Source of the DNA: Moniliella sp. 'wahieum'
Taxonomy: Eukaryota; Basidiomycota; Moniliellomycetes; Moniliellales; Moniliellaceae
Assembly (NCBI GenBank): GCA_003971905.1
Contig: RSEE01000080.1
Span: forward strand, 124,001 to 188,000
DNA length: 64,000 nt
Direction: 5' to 3'
The notes beneath the pieces are model-generated. The model made no database searches. It worked only from the letters and a program-made list of their open reading frames with translations, and was not told the DNA's origin. The translations under genes and the position numbers were made by a program. Every line of letters begins with the position of its first letter. Positions within the stretch are counted from its first letter, which is position 1. Below, one piece after another: positions 34,781-44,913 of the stretch.

Positions 34781-36237
34781 TCATTCGACCAATTGAACAG
34801 GGACCATGCCCCGCACTGCGTTGCACAGAAACAGTCGCCACTGTTCGGGGTGCCGCACCACCTCCGACACCCGCACGTCGCCCTCGATAACCCAGCCGCG
34901 GGCCAGGAGCTCGCTGCGCATCAGGCCAGGCAAGGGCCCGTCGCGGGGACGTACGATCGGGGTAATGAAGCGATCGGGTTTCTCCGGCGCTTGCGTAAGG
35001 TCTTCCAGGACCAAGTGGCCATGCCCGACTCGAGCAGTCGGGTGTGCCCCATCGCATCCCTCGACCAGAGCAGCACGTCAAACACCGGCGGTGGACTTGC
35101 ACTGAGGGGAGGATGGCAAGTGGGGTGGGCAGGGTGATTGAGAAAGGCGAGTTGGTCCCGCGAAGCAGAGGGATCGGATGCGACCAGTCGCTGAGCCAGG
35201 TCGGCTGTCGAGCCACGACGCGGTGCATCGGCAGTGGGCTGATGCCCCAGTGGCGTGGAAAGAGAACCTGAGCCCGGGGCAGGGCTGGGGTTGTACGTGG
35301 GGGTCAAGGTGGCGTTGACCCGGCGCTGCGCGTCCACGTATCGTTCCCGAATCGACGTTTTGTGCGTCACGCTAAAAGCAACGGGGGCGTCCGAAGAGGA
35401 TGGATGGGCGGGGAAGCGACGAGCTGGTTCGGTGTCCAGCCGCACCGCTGGCATTGACTCGCCCATCTCGGGGGCAGATGAAACGTGGGCTGAGATGCAC
35501 CAAGGGGCATGGATCGAAAAATTGGACGAGGCCGAGGAGGCCGAGCGAGATCGACAGACCGAAGTGGGCGTGATGGGGGACGAAGGCGCAGAGGAGTTGT
35601 ACAAACTTTGTTGTGGGGACAAGGAAGCGCCAGGAACAAAAGGGGTACGAACAGAGAGGCGCAACGAGTAGTGTGCCATCGTCCAGGGGAAGATGAGCGT
35701 GAAGCTTGAGCAAAAGTTGTCGCCCCAACTCATCTGGTGGTGCAGGGGCGAGGGATGCTCGAGCGCCCAGTCGGCAGCGGCGTCAACGAGACGCTGGATG
35801 TGCCTATCAGCCAGGGGATGCGTGCGTAAAGGGCGCGGAGCGCAGCATTCTCTTCCTCTTCGAGCGTGATGGCATAGGGTGTAGCCTGCCAGAGCCAAAG
35901 GAGAAATGGGAAAAGGCGGCGGGCCCACTGGCATTCTTGGCGACCGTACTGGACGTGGGTAACGAAGCGTGGTGGAAATGATGATGATGTTGATTATGCT
36001 GATGGGGTGGACGATAATCGCCGTGAGGGTGATGAAGGAAGTGAGGATGCAGATGGGCATTTGCGATGTGAGTTTGGGAATCGGCATTGCTGCTGCTAGT
36101 AGCTGAGCTGCTGAGGAGGTTATCGCGGTGGGCGGTAAGTTGGGGCGGGAGGGGGAGGCCAAGCAGCGGTCATCTGGTGCCGAGGCGCGCACCGCCGCAG
36201 GCACCACCCGCATAGTCGTCACCAGGTAGAATCCCAT
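34781..36237 (-). CDS. ABZ2: Aminodeoxychorismate lyase-like PLP class IV enzyme (Abz2 type)
   Basis: This enzyme type cleaves 4-amino-4-deoxychorismate to p-aminobenzoate and pyruvate for folate synthesis. The most diagnostic part is the C-terminal half. FDVLLWSRDAMG (fold-type IV core strand) is followed after a frame change by LVLEDLTQAPEKPDRFITP, GPLPGLMRSELLARGW and VIEGDVRVSEV, and the protein ends with LFLCNAVRGMVPVQLVE. The 'GxLPGxMR...LL..G' and 'flxNxvRG' patterns are typical of the family. Upstream, ADRHIQRLVDAAADWALEH and WTMAHYSLRLSVRTPF fit the N-terminal subdomain. The middle carries a Ser/Pro-rich insert of about 100 codons. Frame changes near 35030 and 35800 are needed; the start is uncertain. 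Yeast Abz2 is the nearest named member I can suggest. Confidence 0.65.
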
Positions 36238-36775
36238 ATGGAGTCGAAAAAGGTGCTAGGATGGATCGAAGGCGGGATGGTGGTGGTCTGAAGGAGTAAA
36301 AAAGAAAAAAGGCAGGCGGGGCCGAGAATAGGGCGAAAACAAAAGACCGACTGCAACACTACAGTGAACTCTGGAACAGGAGAGCGGAGCGGTGGGACAC
36401 TCGGCAGAAAGCGCTGACGCTGAGAGTACGTGAATACTGAAGATATCCCTGCTGTTTGATAAATCACCCCACCACACTGCTGAGGGGAAGATGCGGATGA
36501 GTTGGGTGAAATATGAGAGCTCGCTCTGAGTCTGAGATCGGAGGATCTGAGAAGCTGCGATATCCCTTGCTCTTGAAGCCTGGCTTGAAGCTTGTACAAA
36601 CAGTTCGTCGGCTCACACTACATCAGGACTAGTGACTTTGGCATTGCCTTGCCTTAGGCCTTACCGGCTTACCGGTTACCGGTTAGCATCATCGACATCA
36701 TCGATCATCGACCATCAATCATCAATCGAATGCTTATTTGACACTCGTCTGCGGAGGTGGCGTCAGCGTTAGCGC

Positions 36776-36795
36776 CGTTACGCGTACGCGTTAAC
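36776..36795. repeat. Near-perfect palindrome around ACGCGTACGCGT
   Basis: GTTACGCGTACGCGTTAACG reads almost identically on both strands and contains two MluI-type ACGCGT words. Flanking AGCGTTAGCG/CGCTCG extends the inverted symmetry. Confidence 0.7.
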
Positions 36796-37403
36796 GCTCG
36801 TAGTCTTGGCGTTGCCTCAGGCCCCCAGGGTCTCAGGCCTCGTGCGTCATGTGGCGTGGCCGGTTGGAGGCGCTGATGGATGATGCGGGTGCGCTTGAAG
36901 TTTGAAGCTTGAATTCAAGCTGGAAGCTGGACAGCATGGGCCAGGCCACAGAGCACAGCCTCCGACTCTGCCCGACAATGCGTCTGATGTGGGCGCGCAA
37001 GGGATGGTGAGCTGATATAGAAACGGGGCGCCTGCCTCTGATCTGCTCCCAACCAGGCGGGACCAAGAGTAGCCCCACCGTGCAAGGCGCCACGCCACAA
37101 GACTGTGTACAGGTGTGTACAGGTCGAGATACCCCACAGTCTGTACGGCGCCGGCCTCCTCCGTCTCAGGAGGCAGAGAGGGGGGCTAGCCTAAGGCTGT
37201 CCAAGGGCTGGACGCGCACCACAGCACGCACTCCGATGCGCCACCTGCGTCATGACGCGCAGGACGCCCCCCCGACGCCTGTCCATCCCTGCGCCCATGC
37301 CCGAGGAGAGAGTCGCATGTTCTTGCCCGACGGCAGAATGACAGCGCACATGTGACACTGCCTCAGCCTCCTCCTGGGCCCTGTGCGACACGTGCTGCCA
37401 CAT

Positions 37404-37413
37404 CACGTGATGC
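37404..37413 (+). promoter_or_regulatory. CACGTGATGC E-box-like site
   Basis: Identical to the 10-mer at 21211-21220 and placed about 150 bp upstream of the start codon at 37562. Two more CACGTG-like words (GACACGTGC at 37388, GCACGTGAC at 37445) flank it. Confidence 0.3.
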
Positions 37414-37561
37414 ATGGCAGCCGCTGTGCACCGCCCCGCGACCAGCACGTGACCCCAGTGGCAGCCGCACTGGACTGGGCACCCACCAGGGCTACTTTGT
37501 TTTTTCTTCGCCCTGCGACATCCGACAACATTGGGCGCGACCACCGCCCCTGTGCCGGTCC

Positions 37562-38466
37562 ATGTCATCCGACTCGAGCCTCACCCCCTCGCCGCCCCTC
37601 CGCCGTTCCCGCCGCCTTCCCCACGGCCCCCCTCATCTTCACCCTTTTCTCCCTCCCTCACCCGACGCACGAGCCCCGATAGAAGGCCAAGTGCATCCTA
37701 TGGCGAGGCGTCGAGCGGCGCCGAAGCGTCGGAGGAGGACGAGGTGTTGACTGACCCCCTTCTTCTCCTGCACCGGGGCCGGAGCCGCAGCAGGGCGACC
37801 AAAGCCTCCCTCCCCCACGCATGCGCAAACGCAAACGTACGCCGCCGGGGAAAGCCAAGCTGCAACAGCGGCAGGAAGCATGCCGTGCCGCCTGGGCGGC
37901 CGAGGCACGTGCGTGGGCCCAATGGCCCCTTGCGGATGCGCGCGAGGCGAGGCGGGATGACTTGTATGTAAGACAACATCAACATGTACCTGTGCAACTG
38001 CCTGCGTCCGGGCTGCTCGTCGCGCTCCGCACCATGCGGCGCAATACTTTCGCGCACACAACCAACTGCAGCCATCGCAACTGGCCGCACGGCGCGCGGC
38101 ACGTTCCTCGATGGTGGTACGGCGCACGAGGCCGCATGCACAGCAGAAGCAGTACGTGTATGGCAAAACCTCGTCACTCAGTCTTTCCACGTCCCCCATC
38201 AACCGGAGGACCCACCTCTCCCTCTTGCCTCCTTTCCCCGTCGTACCAAGCGGATCAACCCTGGCGGGACGTATTACAGCGAGTACTTGGCCCGGCGGGA
38301 CAAACTTCCACCCATCTATCGCCAACAGGCAATCGACTTGCACCGCCAGGCCAGCGGGTCAACCAGTACCTCTTCCGGCGCCGCCGTTGGGTGCGCAAGC
38401 TGCGCAGCGACATTGCGGAGGTTCAGGACAGACTGAACAAGTTTGCTGCCGTGGAAAGTGGCGACG

Positions 38467-38544
<78 letters not shown>

Positions 38545-39896
38545 CAGCAGCAGCAGCACGCGGCAGCAGCAGCACCGGCAGTAGCAGCACCCAGCAGCAC
38601 CGGTAGCAGCAGCACTGGAAGCAGCAGCACTGGAAGCAGCAGCACCGGTAGCAGCAGCAGCACCGGCAGCAGCAGCACCGGTAGCAGCAGCACTGGAAGC
38701 AGCAGCACTGGAAGCAGCAGCACTGGAAGCAGCACCGGCAGCAGCAGCAGCAGCAGCAGCAGCCGTCGCAGCAGTCGCCGCGGACAGGACTTGAAGCGGG
38801 GTGTGCCGGTGCGCAAACGCAAGCGGGAGTTATCCACGTGTACGGAGCTAGAACAGAAGCTGAAGGAATTACAACAGTCGCTGGAGGAACATCTGCTCCG
38901 TATACCGCAATTGAGAGAGGAGGAGTCGCGGCTGCGCAACGAGGAGAGCCTGCTGTTACGTCGATACGAGGCCTATGGGGCGCTGATGGAACCTGCCGAA
39001 GAGATGTGGATGTGGACAAGGCGTTGGAAGAGGGTCAAGTGGCTGCGTCGGCCTTGTCGCTGGAAGAGCAGATGGCCCAGTCGCTTGGCGTGCTGCATCC
39101 CTGGGAACAAATGGAAGAGGAGGAGGAGTTGCGGCCCTTTGGGATGGACGCTGCCGTGCAAGCGCAGCGCGAGGCTGAAGTGGAACAGCGAGCGCAGCAG
39201 GGCCATTCTACGCATTTTGGCCAGTCGGCCCAGTCGTTTGACCGGATGCTCCAGCTCCTTCGGCCCAACATGTCATATGCGTTGGATGCAAGCGCACTCG
39301 TTGCTTTGGGTAAGATGGCTTCTTCTTTTCGTTGAGGGCCCAAGCTAATCGTTGAGTTGTCTAGGGATCTATGTGGAAGAGTGCCTCGCCGAGCACCTGT
39401 CGGCCTGGCCTGCTGCCACCCACAGCCCCTCTGCGCACGACGAGGAGACGAATGTCGCGGATGTTTTAGGATTCCCTTTGGACGCACCGGCCTGGTCGCT
39501 CTATGCCGCGCCTGATACCGAGGGCAGCGGCCTTGCTGCCCCGCTCAGTGTACAGTGTCATACCCAACAAGCTGTTGCGCCCGACCTGGCCTTGGTGCGA
39601 GGCGCGTGTGGCCCACAAGGTGTGCTGGAGGAAGCGCTGCCGGCGACCGAATGGGCTGGCGTGCCCGCGTATACCCTGTGTGACACGAGCGATGTCTCGA
39701 GGGGATCCGGGGGAGCGGGTCGGAAGCTTCGTCAGCGGACGAGGAGGTGCGGCGCAAGAAGCTTTACGGCCGCCTGGTCAACAGTGCGCCAGGCCGGGTC
39801 TATCGCTTGGCGGGGCTCGAGTCGGACGAAGCGGTGGACCGGCAGATGGGCCGGATCGTCCAGGCGACCGACCTGCCGAACAGCTCGGATGCTTGA
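37562..39896 (+). CDS. Unknown protein with poly-Ser/Gln tract and coiled coil
   Basis: Not recognised. The likely start gives MSSDSSLTPSPPLRRSRRLP. Parts that look coding are EASEEDEVLTDPLLLLH, a basic stretch RKRKRTPPGKAKLQQRQEA, and RINPGGTYYSEYLARRDKLP leading into NQYLFRRRRWVRKLRSDIAE. A homopolymer coded by about 25 CAG triplets follows. Then comes a charged coiled coil (TELEQKLKELQQSLEEHLLR, QLREEESRLRNEESLLLRRY) and a helix-rich segment with SYALDASALVALG. After an intron (39310-39364) it continues IYVEECLAEHLSAW. The C-terminus reads RRKKLYGRLVNSAPGRVYRL and ends at TGA 39896. The basic, coiled-coil and helix-rich composition suggests a nuclear scaffold or transcription-related protein; this is inference. 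At least four frame changes or introns remain unresolved. Confidence 0.5.
38471..38760 (+). repeat. CAG triplet array and derived minisatellite
   Basis: An almost pure (CAG)n run of about 25 units (38471-38544) is followed to 38760 by mixed units such as GCAGCAGCACTGGAAGCA and GCAGCAGCACCGGTAGCA. In the frame of the surrounding gene it codes Ser, Ser-Thr-Gly-Ser repeats or Gln, depending on phase. Confidence 0.9.
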
Positions 39897-40344
39897 GGGA
39901 AGGGCGGACGCAGAGTCTGTCAGGCATCGTCACACCAACCAGCAACCCACCATCTACAGCGCCGGCCTATCCTGGGTCAGTCAGGAGCAGTCGTCGTTGG
40001 TCATAGTCATATCTAAATGGGACACCCACTTGCCACAACGAGCGAGCGCAGGCCAGGCCAGCGGAGGTTATATTTGCCTGCGGCGGGCGCTCTGTGTTGC
40101 AGCGGGCGGAATGCCAGCTGGTTCCGCGCGGAGGCACCTGGCCGCTGCGTGGCGGCGTGTGCCTGTGCGGCCCAAATGGCGCTGGGACGGACCAGTTCCG
40201 ATGGCAGCCGCCTGGAGAATGAGAGGTTGCGATGTGAGTTGGGAGGATCGAAATCCCACGCAGGCCGCTGGTTATGTTGGCCGCCGCGCTTCTGCTCAGC
40301 ACACACGACACCCACCACCGCCTCCTGCTCGTGCCCTGCCTGCC
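39897..40344. other. Intergenic between the unknown gene and RPE1
   Basis: 448 bp without a recognisable gene, holding the promoter of RPE1. No specific element was identified; the final 40 bp before the RPE1 start are C-rich with CACC repeats. Confidence 0.5.
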
Positions 40345-41403
40345 ATGCCCAACGCTCTTATCGCCCCCTCTGTCCTCGCGTCCGACATGGGCGCCCTCAC
40401 CGCCGAGTGCAAGCGCATGATCGACTGCGGCGCCGACTGGCTCCACATGGGTGCGTGCCTTGCTAGCGTCGCTTCCCCCCCACTTCATGTGTATGCATGC
40501 TAACGTTTTGCTTTTGCCGTTTCGCTCGCCCCGTTCCGCAGACATTATGGATGGGTGCGTAGACCCGCCCGCCCCCTCTCTGCGCCCGCCCTCGGAGCGA
40601 ATACTGACCCGTTTCCACAGTCATTTCGTGCCCAACATTGTCCTTGGCGCGCCCATCCTCGCTTCGATCAGCAAGACCTTGCCCGACGCTGAGCTCGACT
40701 GCCACATGATGGTCGCTGCCCCGGAAAAGGTGCGTAGGCCTGGGTTGCATTGCACGTGCGCTTGCAATCGCATCGCATCGCCAATCTCATTCCATTCCCT
40801 CGTGCCGTTTCCCTTGTTGTGATCTGCATGGCTGACCGAGTACCTCCAGTGGATCAAGGATATTGCTGCAGCCGGCGGAAAGTCGTACACCTTCCATCTT
40901 GAAGCGACCCGTACGTTGTTGTTGTTGTTTTTTTCTTTCTCTCTTCCCACCTTGTCCTTTCCCTCGTTGCTCTCTTTACTCACCTGTTCCCTTGAAAAGA
41001 CGATCCGTTGGAGGTTGTGCGGCAGATCAAAGCAGCGGGCATGCGGGCTGCTGTGGCCATCAACCCCGGCACGCCTGCCAGCGAGATTTCCGATGAACTG
41101 GCAGCGGCATTGGACATGATTCTCGTCATGACTGTCTGGCCGGGCGCAGGTGGCCAGAAGTTCATTGGGGAGTGCATGCCCAAGGTGCGTCAACTGCGGC
41201 ATCGCTTCCCCTCTTCACATTGAGGTCGACGGCGGTGTGGGGCCGGCGACAATCGACAAGTGTGCCCAGGCGGGGCGAATGTGATCGTGGCAGGCACGGC
41301 CATCTTTAATGCCGAACGCCCCCGCGACGTCATCCAGTTCCTCCGTACGCAGGTCAACGAAGCCCAGGCGCAGCTGAAGGAAGAATGGGCCAAAAGCGCC
41401 TAA
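40345..41403 (+). CDS. RPE1: Ribulose-phosphate 3-epimerase
   Basis: A TIM-barrel enzyme that interconverts ribulose 5-phosphate and xylulose 5-phosphate in the pentose phosphate pathway. Exon 1 from ATG 40345 (MPNALIAPSVLASDMGALTA) ends in the conserved LHM. Introns are 40451-40541, 40555-40620, 40730-40849 and 40911-40999, all GT-AG with GTGCGT or GTACGT donors. Splicing restores LHMDIMDGHFVPN with its metal-binding His and Asp, then LDCHMMVAAPEK and WIKDIAAAGGKSYTFHLEAT. The last exon has DMILVMTVWPGAGGQKF with the catalytic-site Asp/Met motif and VDGGVGPATID. Two frame changes in this exon (about 41210-41222, and one G lost from the run 41272-41275) interrupt otherwise perfect conservation. 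The stop is TAA 41403. The gene is only about 470 bp from the convergent ATO gene. Confidence 0.92.
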
Positions 41404-41869
41404 GTTCGTCCTCTTGCCCCCCACCCCGTTTCTTCTGTGGGGAAAGGGGTCAGGCAGGGGAGGGGAGATTGTGTGAAATCTACCTCCCTGCCAAAGGTCT
41501 GGCTATGCCCATTGGCTCGTCTCCTACCCCAGCCTAGTTGCGGTCCCCGCTTTAATCGTCCGCTTCTGCAACGGTTCACCAACGATGGTGAAAACCATGG
41601 TCGGCTGCACACGAAGCATAAGGGATGGGCGTACATGAAGATGACTACGTTTGCAGGGTCAATAGAAGGCAGACGTTGAAGTGCGTAGATAAATGGCGCC
41701 GCCTGCCAAGATTGAGCAAGTCAAATTAGGTGGCAATGGACAGTAGATGGAAAGTAAGGTAACATTATACTGATGCTAGACTAGATATATTGGAGAAAAG
41801 GTTGCCAAAACACAGAGGGGTCCGATCAGGATCTCCGAGAGGGGAACCCGAACCAGCATCGAGCGCAGA
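41404..41869. other. Convergent 3' intergenic region RPE1/ATO
   Basis: 466 bp between two stop codons, with no gene recognised. An AT-rich segment near 41700-41800 includes TAGATATATTGG and may serve 3'-end formation. Confidence 0.5.
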
Positions 41870-42927
41870 TTAGTCCTTGCGTGTCAAGTCGCCAGCCGGC
41901 AAGACAAAAAGGGAGGAGTCGGCGGTGATGATGCCCGTGGAGGCGTATAAAAGGCACAGGCGGCGCAAAGAATACCAAATGCGCCGCCCGCCGTTCCAAG
42001 GTGGTCGTTGCCGGAGAAGTAGTGGCAGAATAGCAAGAGGAAGTGATGGTAAGAGTGAAGATGACAGAAAAGAGGGCGAGCGAGGCGCGCAGGGTGGCAA
42101 AGAGCAAGATAAACGTCACGATGAACCACGCGGCGAGGAAAATGCCGATGCTCTGATCCAGCTCGGCGGCCGGAACAGCTTGGATGCCGAACCAGGGGAT
42201 AAAGATGATGGCAAACCCAATCCAAAAGCTCCCGTACTAGTCAACAAAAGTGTTAGTATATCGCTGCGCCAGATCATATGGATAGGGGAGAGGGACAACG
42301 TACCATGCAGAAGGCAGTGGCACCAAATGTGTTGCCTGCAGATAAGACGAGGAAATGGTAGACGAAAATGAGTCAGGGTCGTCGCGGCGAATAGCGATGA
42401 GACAAAACGAGATGATCAGATGAACATACCAGATGCAAACTCCCAGACACCTGCAATCAGCTGTGCCAGTCCTCCAGTTGCCAAAGCAGGTGCGACAATC
42501 AGGTTCGGGTGGCTGATGCCCCTGGCTCCGACATTAAAGAGCGAGAGGATGAAGGTAGTGGCGGCAAAGGAGAGAAGTCCCAGAGGCGAGGGCGAGGCGA
42601 ACTTCTCTGCGGGCCGGGGCGGGAGCACAGCAGTCAGTATTCGGGACTTGCTTGAGGGGCGCAGGGGGGAGGGTACTTACCGGTGGTACACCGGGAACGC
42701 CGGTTGGGATGTGTCGACCGCGTGGCCGCCAGCTGTCGAGGTGTTAGCAATGCGAACACTTGATGCGGAGCCTCGCCGCTGAGCTCAGCTCAGCTCAGCA
42801 GAGAAGGTGGAATACGTACGAGTGACAGCGCGGACGATGGAGGAAAGGCAGGCTTCCCGCCATTTTCGGACGACCTTTCCATGCCAGACTCGGCGTCCTT
42901 TGAGCGGTGGAAGGAGAACTGGGTCAT
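41870..42927 (-). CDS. Acetate/ammonia transporter, GPR1/FUN34/YaaH (Ato) family
   Basis: A six-span plasma-membrane transporter for acetate or ammonium in fungi. Exon 1 (42927-42820) gives the hydrophilic N-terminus MTQFSFHRSKDAESGMERSS. A short second exon near 42670-42735 leads to the exon with KFASPSPLGLLSFAATTFIL and LFNVGARGISHPN; the family motif NPxPLG is here SPSPLG. Next come GGLAQLIAGVWEFASG, a small exon coding NTFGATAFCM (family motif FGxxAF), and an exon with YGSFWIGFAIIFIPWFGIQA and TFILLFATLRASLALFSVIF. The protein ends TGIITADSSLFVLPAGDLTR, stop at 41870. Introns are flanked by GTATGT, GTACGT and GTAAGT donors. A frame change lies near 42030-42060. A copia element begins about 400 bp upstream of the start codon. 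Confidence 0.85.
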
Positions 42928-43319
42928 GGCGGTGGAGGTGGGGGGTGGTGGGGCGGTTGGTGGTGAAGCAGAAATCTCCTGCGGCGCGCAGACACGGCAC
43001 AGCCGTCGATCCCGGCGGCTTTTATTACGGGCGTTGGAGCAGGGTGGAACTGCCGCGCAGAGTGGAATGAGGACACGTGGGGCAGGCCGGGGCAACAGAC
43101 GGCAGGCGGGATTAGTGATGTCTTTTTTTCGTGCCCGGTGGGTGACCGGTGACCGGGCCAGAGGGGCCAGCCCCGCACAGCACGGCACGGCTGTGGGCGC
43201 TCTTGGTTCGAACAGAATCGCCGCCCCATCCCGCCGGGAGTGCACCCCGGCGCGCCGGCAGCCTGGCGCCAGTGTGCCCCGCGCTTGCCTGCCCCAACCG
43301 AACAGACACGTGGCTCAGA
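42928..43319. promoter_or_regulatory. ATO upstream region, cut short by a retrotransposon
   Basis: About 390 bp separate the transporter start codon from the 5' LTR. It contains the third exact copy of CACACTGGCGCC (minus strand, 43265-43276). Any promoter element further upstream has been displaced by 5.3 kb. Confidence 0.4.
43265..43276 (-). promoter_or_regulatory. 12-mer CACACTGGCGCC, copy upstream of ATO
   Basis: An exact copy in the same orientation as the transporter gene, 338 bp before its start codon. The palindromic extension CTGGCGCCAG is present here. Confidence 0.4.
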
Positions 43320-43324
43320 CTGCC
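43320..43324 (+). repeat. Target-site duplication CTGCC (left)
   Basis: The five bases immediately before the 5' LTR are repeated exactly at 48589-48593 after the 3' LTR, as produced by copia integrases. Confidence 0.9.
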
Positions 43325-43535
43325 TGTTGACCACCAGTGGTCTAGAGCCCATCGGCCTTCAGTGACACGTGGCCCGATCCACACAGTGCACCGGGGCAGT
43401 GAGTTCCGACCCTTCCACGGGTTTCCACTGGCCTCCAGGCCAGGAGCCTATCAAGGCCCATAGCTCTAGCTCTCCTTAGCTCTTGAATGCCATCTCCATC
43501 GACCATCGCCAGCATCGCTAGCTAGGCTTGTGACA
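43325..43535 (+). repeat. 5' LTR of the copia element
   Basis: 211 bp, starting TGTTGACC and ending TGTGACA (TG...CA ends). By eye it is identical to the 3' LTR at 48378-48588. It contains TGACACGTGG, a possible bHLH/bZIP site. The bases after it (GAGCTACAATCTGAAGC) do not start with TGG, so the primer is probably not a standard tRNA 3' end. Confidence 0.95.
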
Positions 43536-43680
43536 GAGCTACAATCTGAAGCACCCACTGGCGCAAAGGATCAATACTCAGCACCACCATCGGCGCCCAC
43601 CGTCACCACCACCACCCCAACGCCACCATCGGCACCACACACCAACCAATTAAAAAAAAACAAAGGAAAAATCAGCCACC

Positions 43681-44913
43681 ATGCCCCCCGAACTGGAAGA
43701 AAACACCCCTCCTCCCGAAGTCTCTGTCATCGAAGAGGCGCAGGACATCGACGAACCGACCACCACCCCTGTCTCCGACCCGACCTGGCAACAGGCCCTC
43801 ACCGACGTCAGAGACAACCTCCTCGCAAGCACCCGCGCGTTCAAGCCCACCAGCGCTGACAATCTCCGCTCCACATGCCGCTCGTTCGCTACGGATGCAC
43901 ACACGGCGGCGTATGGACCGAAGAGCAAGAAAACACCGGGCGGAAAGGAAAATTGGATCTACACGCTCACCCTCGCGTTGGAGAAATATGTATTGGCCGT
44001 TGAATTCACGAAGCCGCAAAACACCCGTGAGGCCCTTGCATCCGCGAGTGAGGACATGGCCGAGCTTCGCCACGCTGAGAAACGCGCGTCAAAAGAGATC
44101 GAGCGTACCAACGCGACGCGCAAGGACGCCTTCCGCGACCCCACCGAATATGTGCTCTGGGAGCCCTCCATCCTCAACATCCTGGACCGCATCCACCTCG
44201 CCGCGAAGGACATCGTTCGCTCCGGTCCATCGTCACCACACTACGACTCGTCCCTCGATCTACGCCTCCAGAACCTTCTGTGGTCCCACCTCCCGAACGA
44301 CGTTCAATCTGCCATTATTGCACAGGACAACGTTGACACGTCAGCTGACTTGCTCCGTGCCCTGCGAAACAAATACGGTACGGTCGACTGCAAGACGTAT
44401 CATGAATTGTCCAGTCGCTTTCACCACTGCTACCAAAACCGGCGCAGCGGGAGCGAGTTCCTATCTGAAATGGGGACGCTCCGCAACCGGATCAGCGCAA
44501 CCACACCGATGTCGGACGAGCAATTCCGCCGTATCCTCGTCGGGGCCCTCCGCGACCCTGGTGACCGTCGCCGCCTAGAGCACATGACTCTGGCGGAGAC
44601 AATGCAAGACGTGGAGAGGATCCCAGCGGACCCAGAGTACAGAATTCCGTACCGGGGCCGTCACCCCCGGACCGCCAACTCGGGCGCTGGCAAACACGAC
44701 AGCGCGGGATCCCAGCAGCATAGCGGGGGTCCTCCTGCCGGTGCATCTCCCCGTAGCGGGGGTGCTCTTGCGAGAAAGCCGTCCGGCCACACCGGGGTTC
44801 CTTCGAACAACAAATGGCACCGCAACAGCTCCGCGCGAGCGCACATTGCCACCGAAGACGACGTCTCCGAAGGGGAGACCCTGTCTGTGGACCTTGCCCT
44901 ATCTGACAAATAG
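43681..44913 (+). CDS. gag: copia Gag polyprotein segment
   Basis: A 410-residue open frame starting MPPELEENTPPPEVS, 145 bp after the 5' LTR. The middle has the UBN2-type capsid pattern: VLWEPSILNILDRI, LLWSHLPNDVQSAI, TYHELSSRFHHCY and MSDEQFRRILVGALRDPGD. The C-terminus is Ser/Gly-rich; no CCHC zinc knuckle is visible. The frame ends with TAG at 44911-44913, and the downstream protease continues in exactly the same frame. Confidence 0.9.
   Translation: MPPELEENTPPPEVSVIEEAQDIDEPTTTPVSDPTWQQALTDVRDNLLASTRAFKPTSADNLRSTCRSFATDAHTAAYGPKSKKTPGGKENWIYTLTLALEKYVLAVEFTKPQNTREALASASEDMAELRHAEKRASKEIERTNATRKDAFRDPTEYVLWEPSILNILDRIHLAAKDIVRSGPSSPHYDSSLDLRLQNLLWSHLPNDVQSAIIAQDNVDTSADLLRALRNKYGTVDCKTYHELSSRFHHCYQNRRSGSEFLSEMGTLRNRISATTPMSDEQFRRILVGALRDPGDRRRLEHMTLAETMQDVERIPADPEYRIPYRGRHPRTANSGAGKHDSAGSQQHSGGPPAGASPRSGGALARKPSGHTGVPSNNKWHRNSSARAHIATEDDVSEGETLSVDLALSDK

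Larger units (their letters stand above)
36238..37561. other. Intergenic region rich in short palindromic words
   Basis: No gene was recognised. It holds GCTTGAAGCCTGGCTTGAAG (36571-36594), TTACCGG repeats (36661-36685), CATCATCGATCATCGACC (36689-36735), the near-palindrome GTTACGCGTACGCGTTAACG (36776-36795) and TTGAAGCTTGAATTCAAGC (36902-36920). A CACGTGATGC site at 37404-37413 lies about 150 bp before the next start codon. Confidence 0.55.

Noticed and set aside
43195-43225. GGTTCGAAC as a possible tRNA T-arm next to the copia insertion
   Set aside because: Flanking bases do not form a T-stem and no anticodon arm or acceptor stem is visible.
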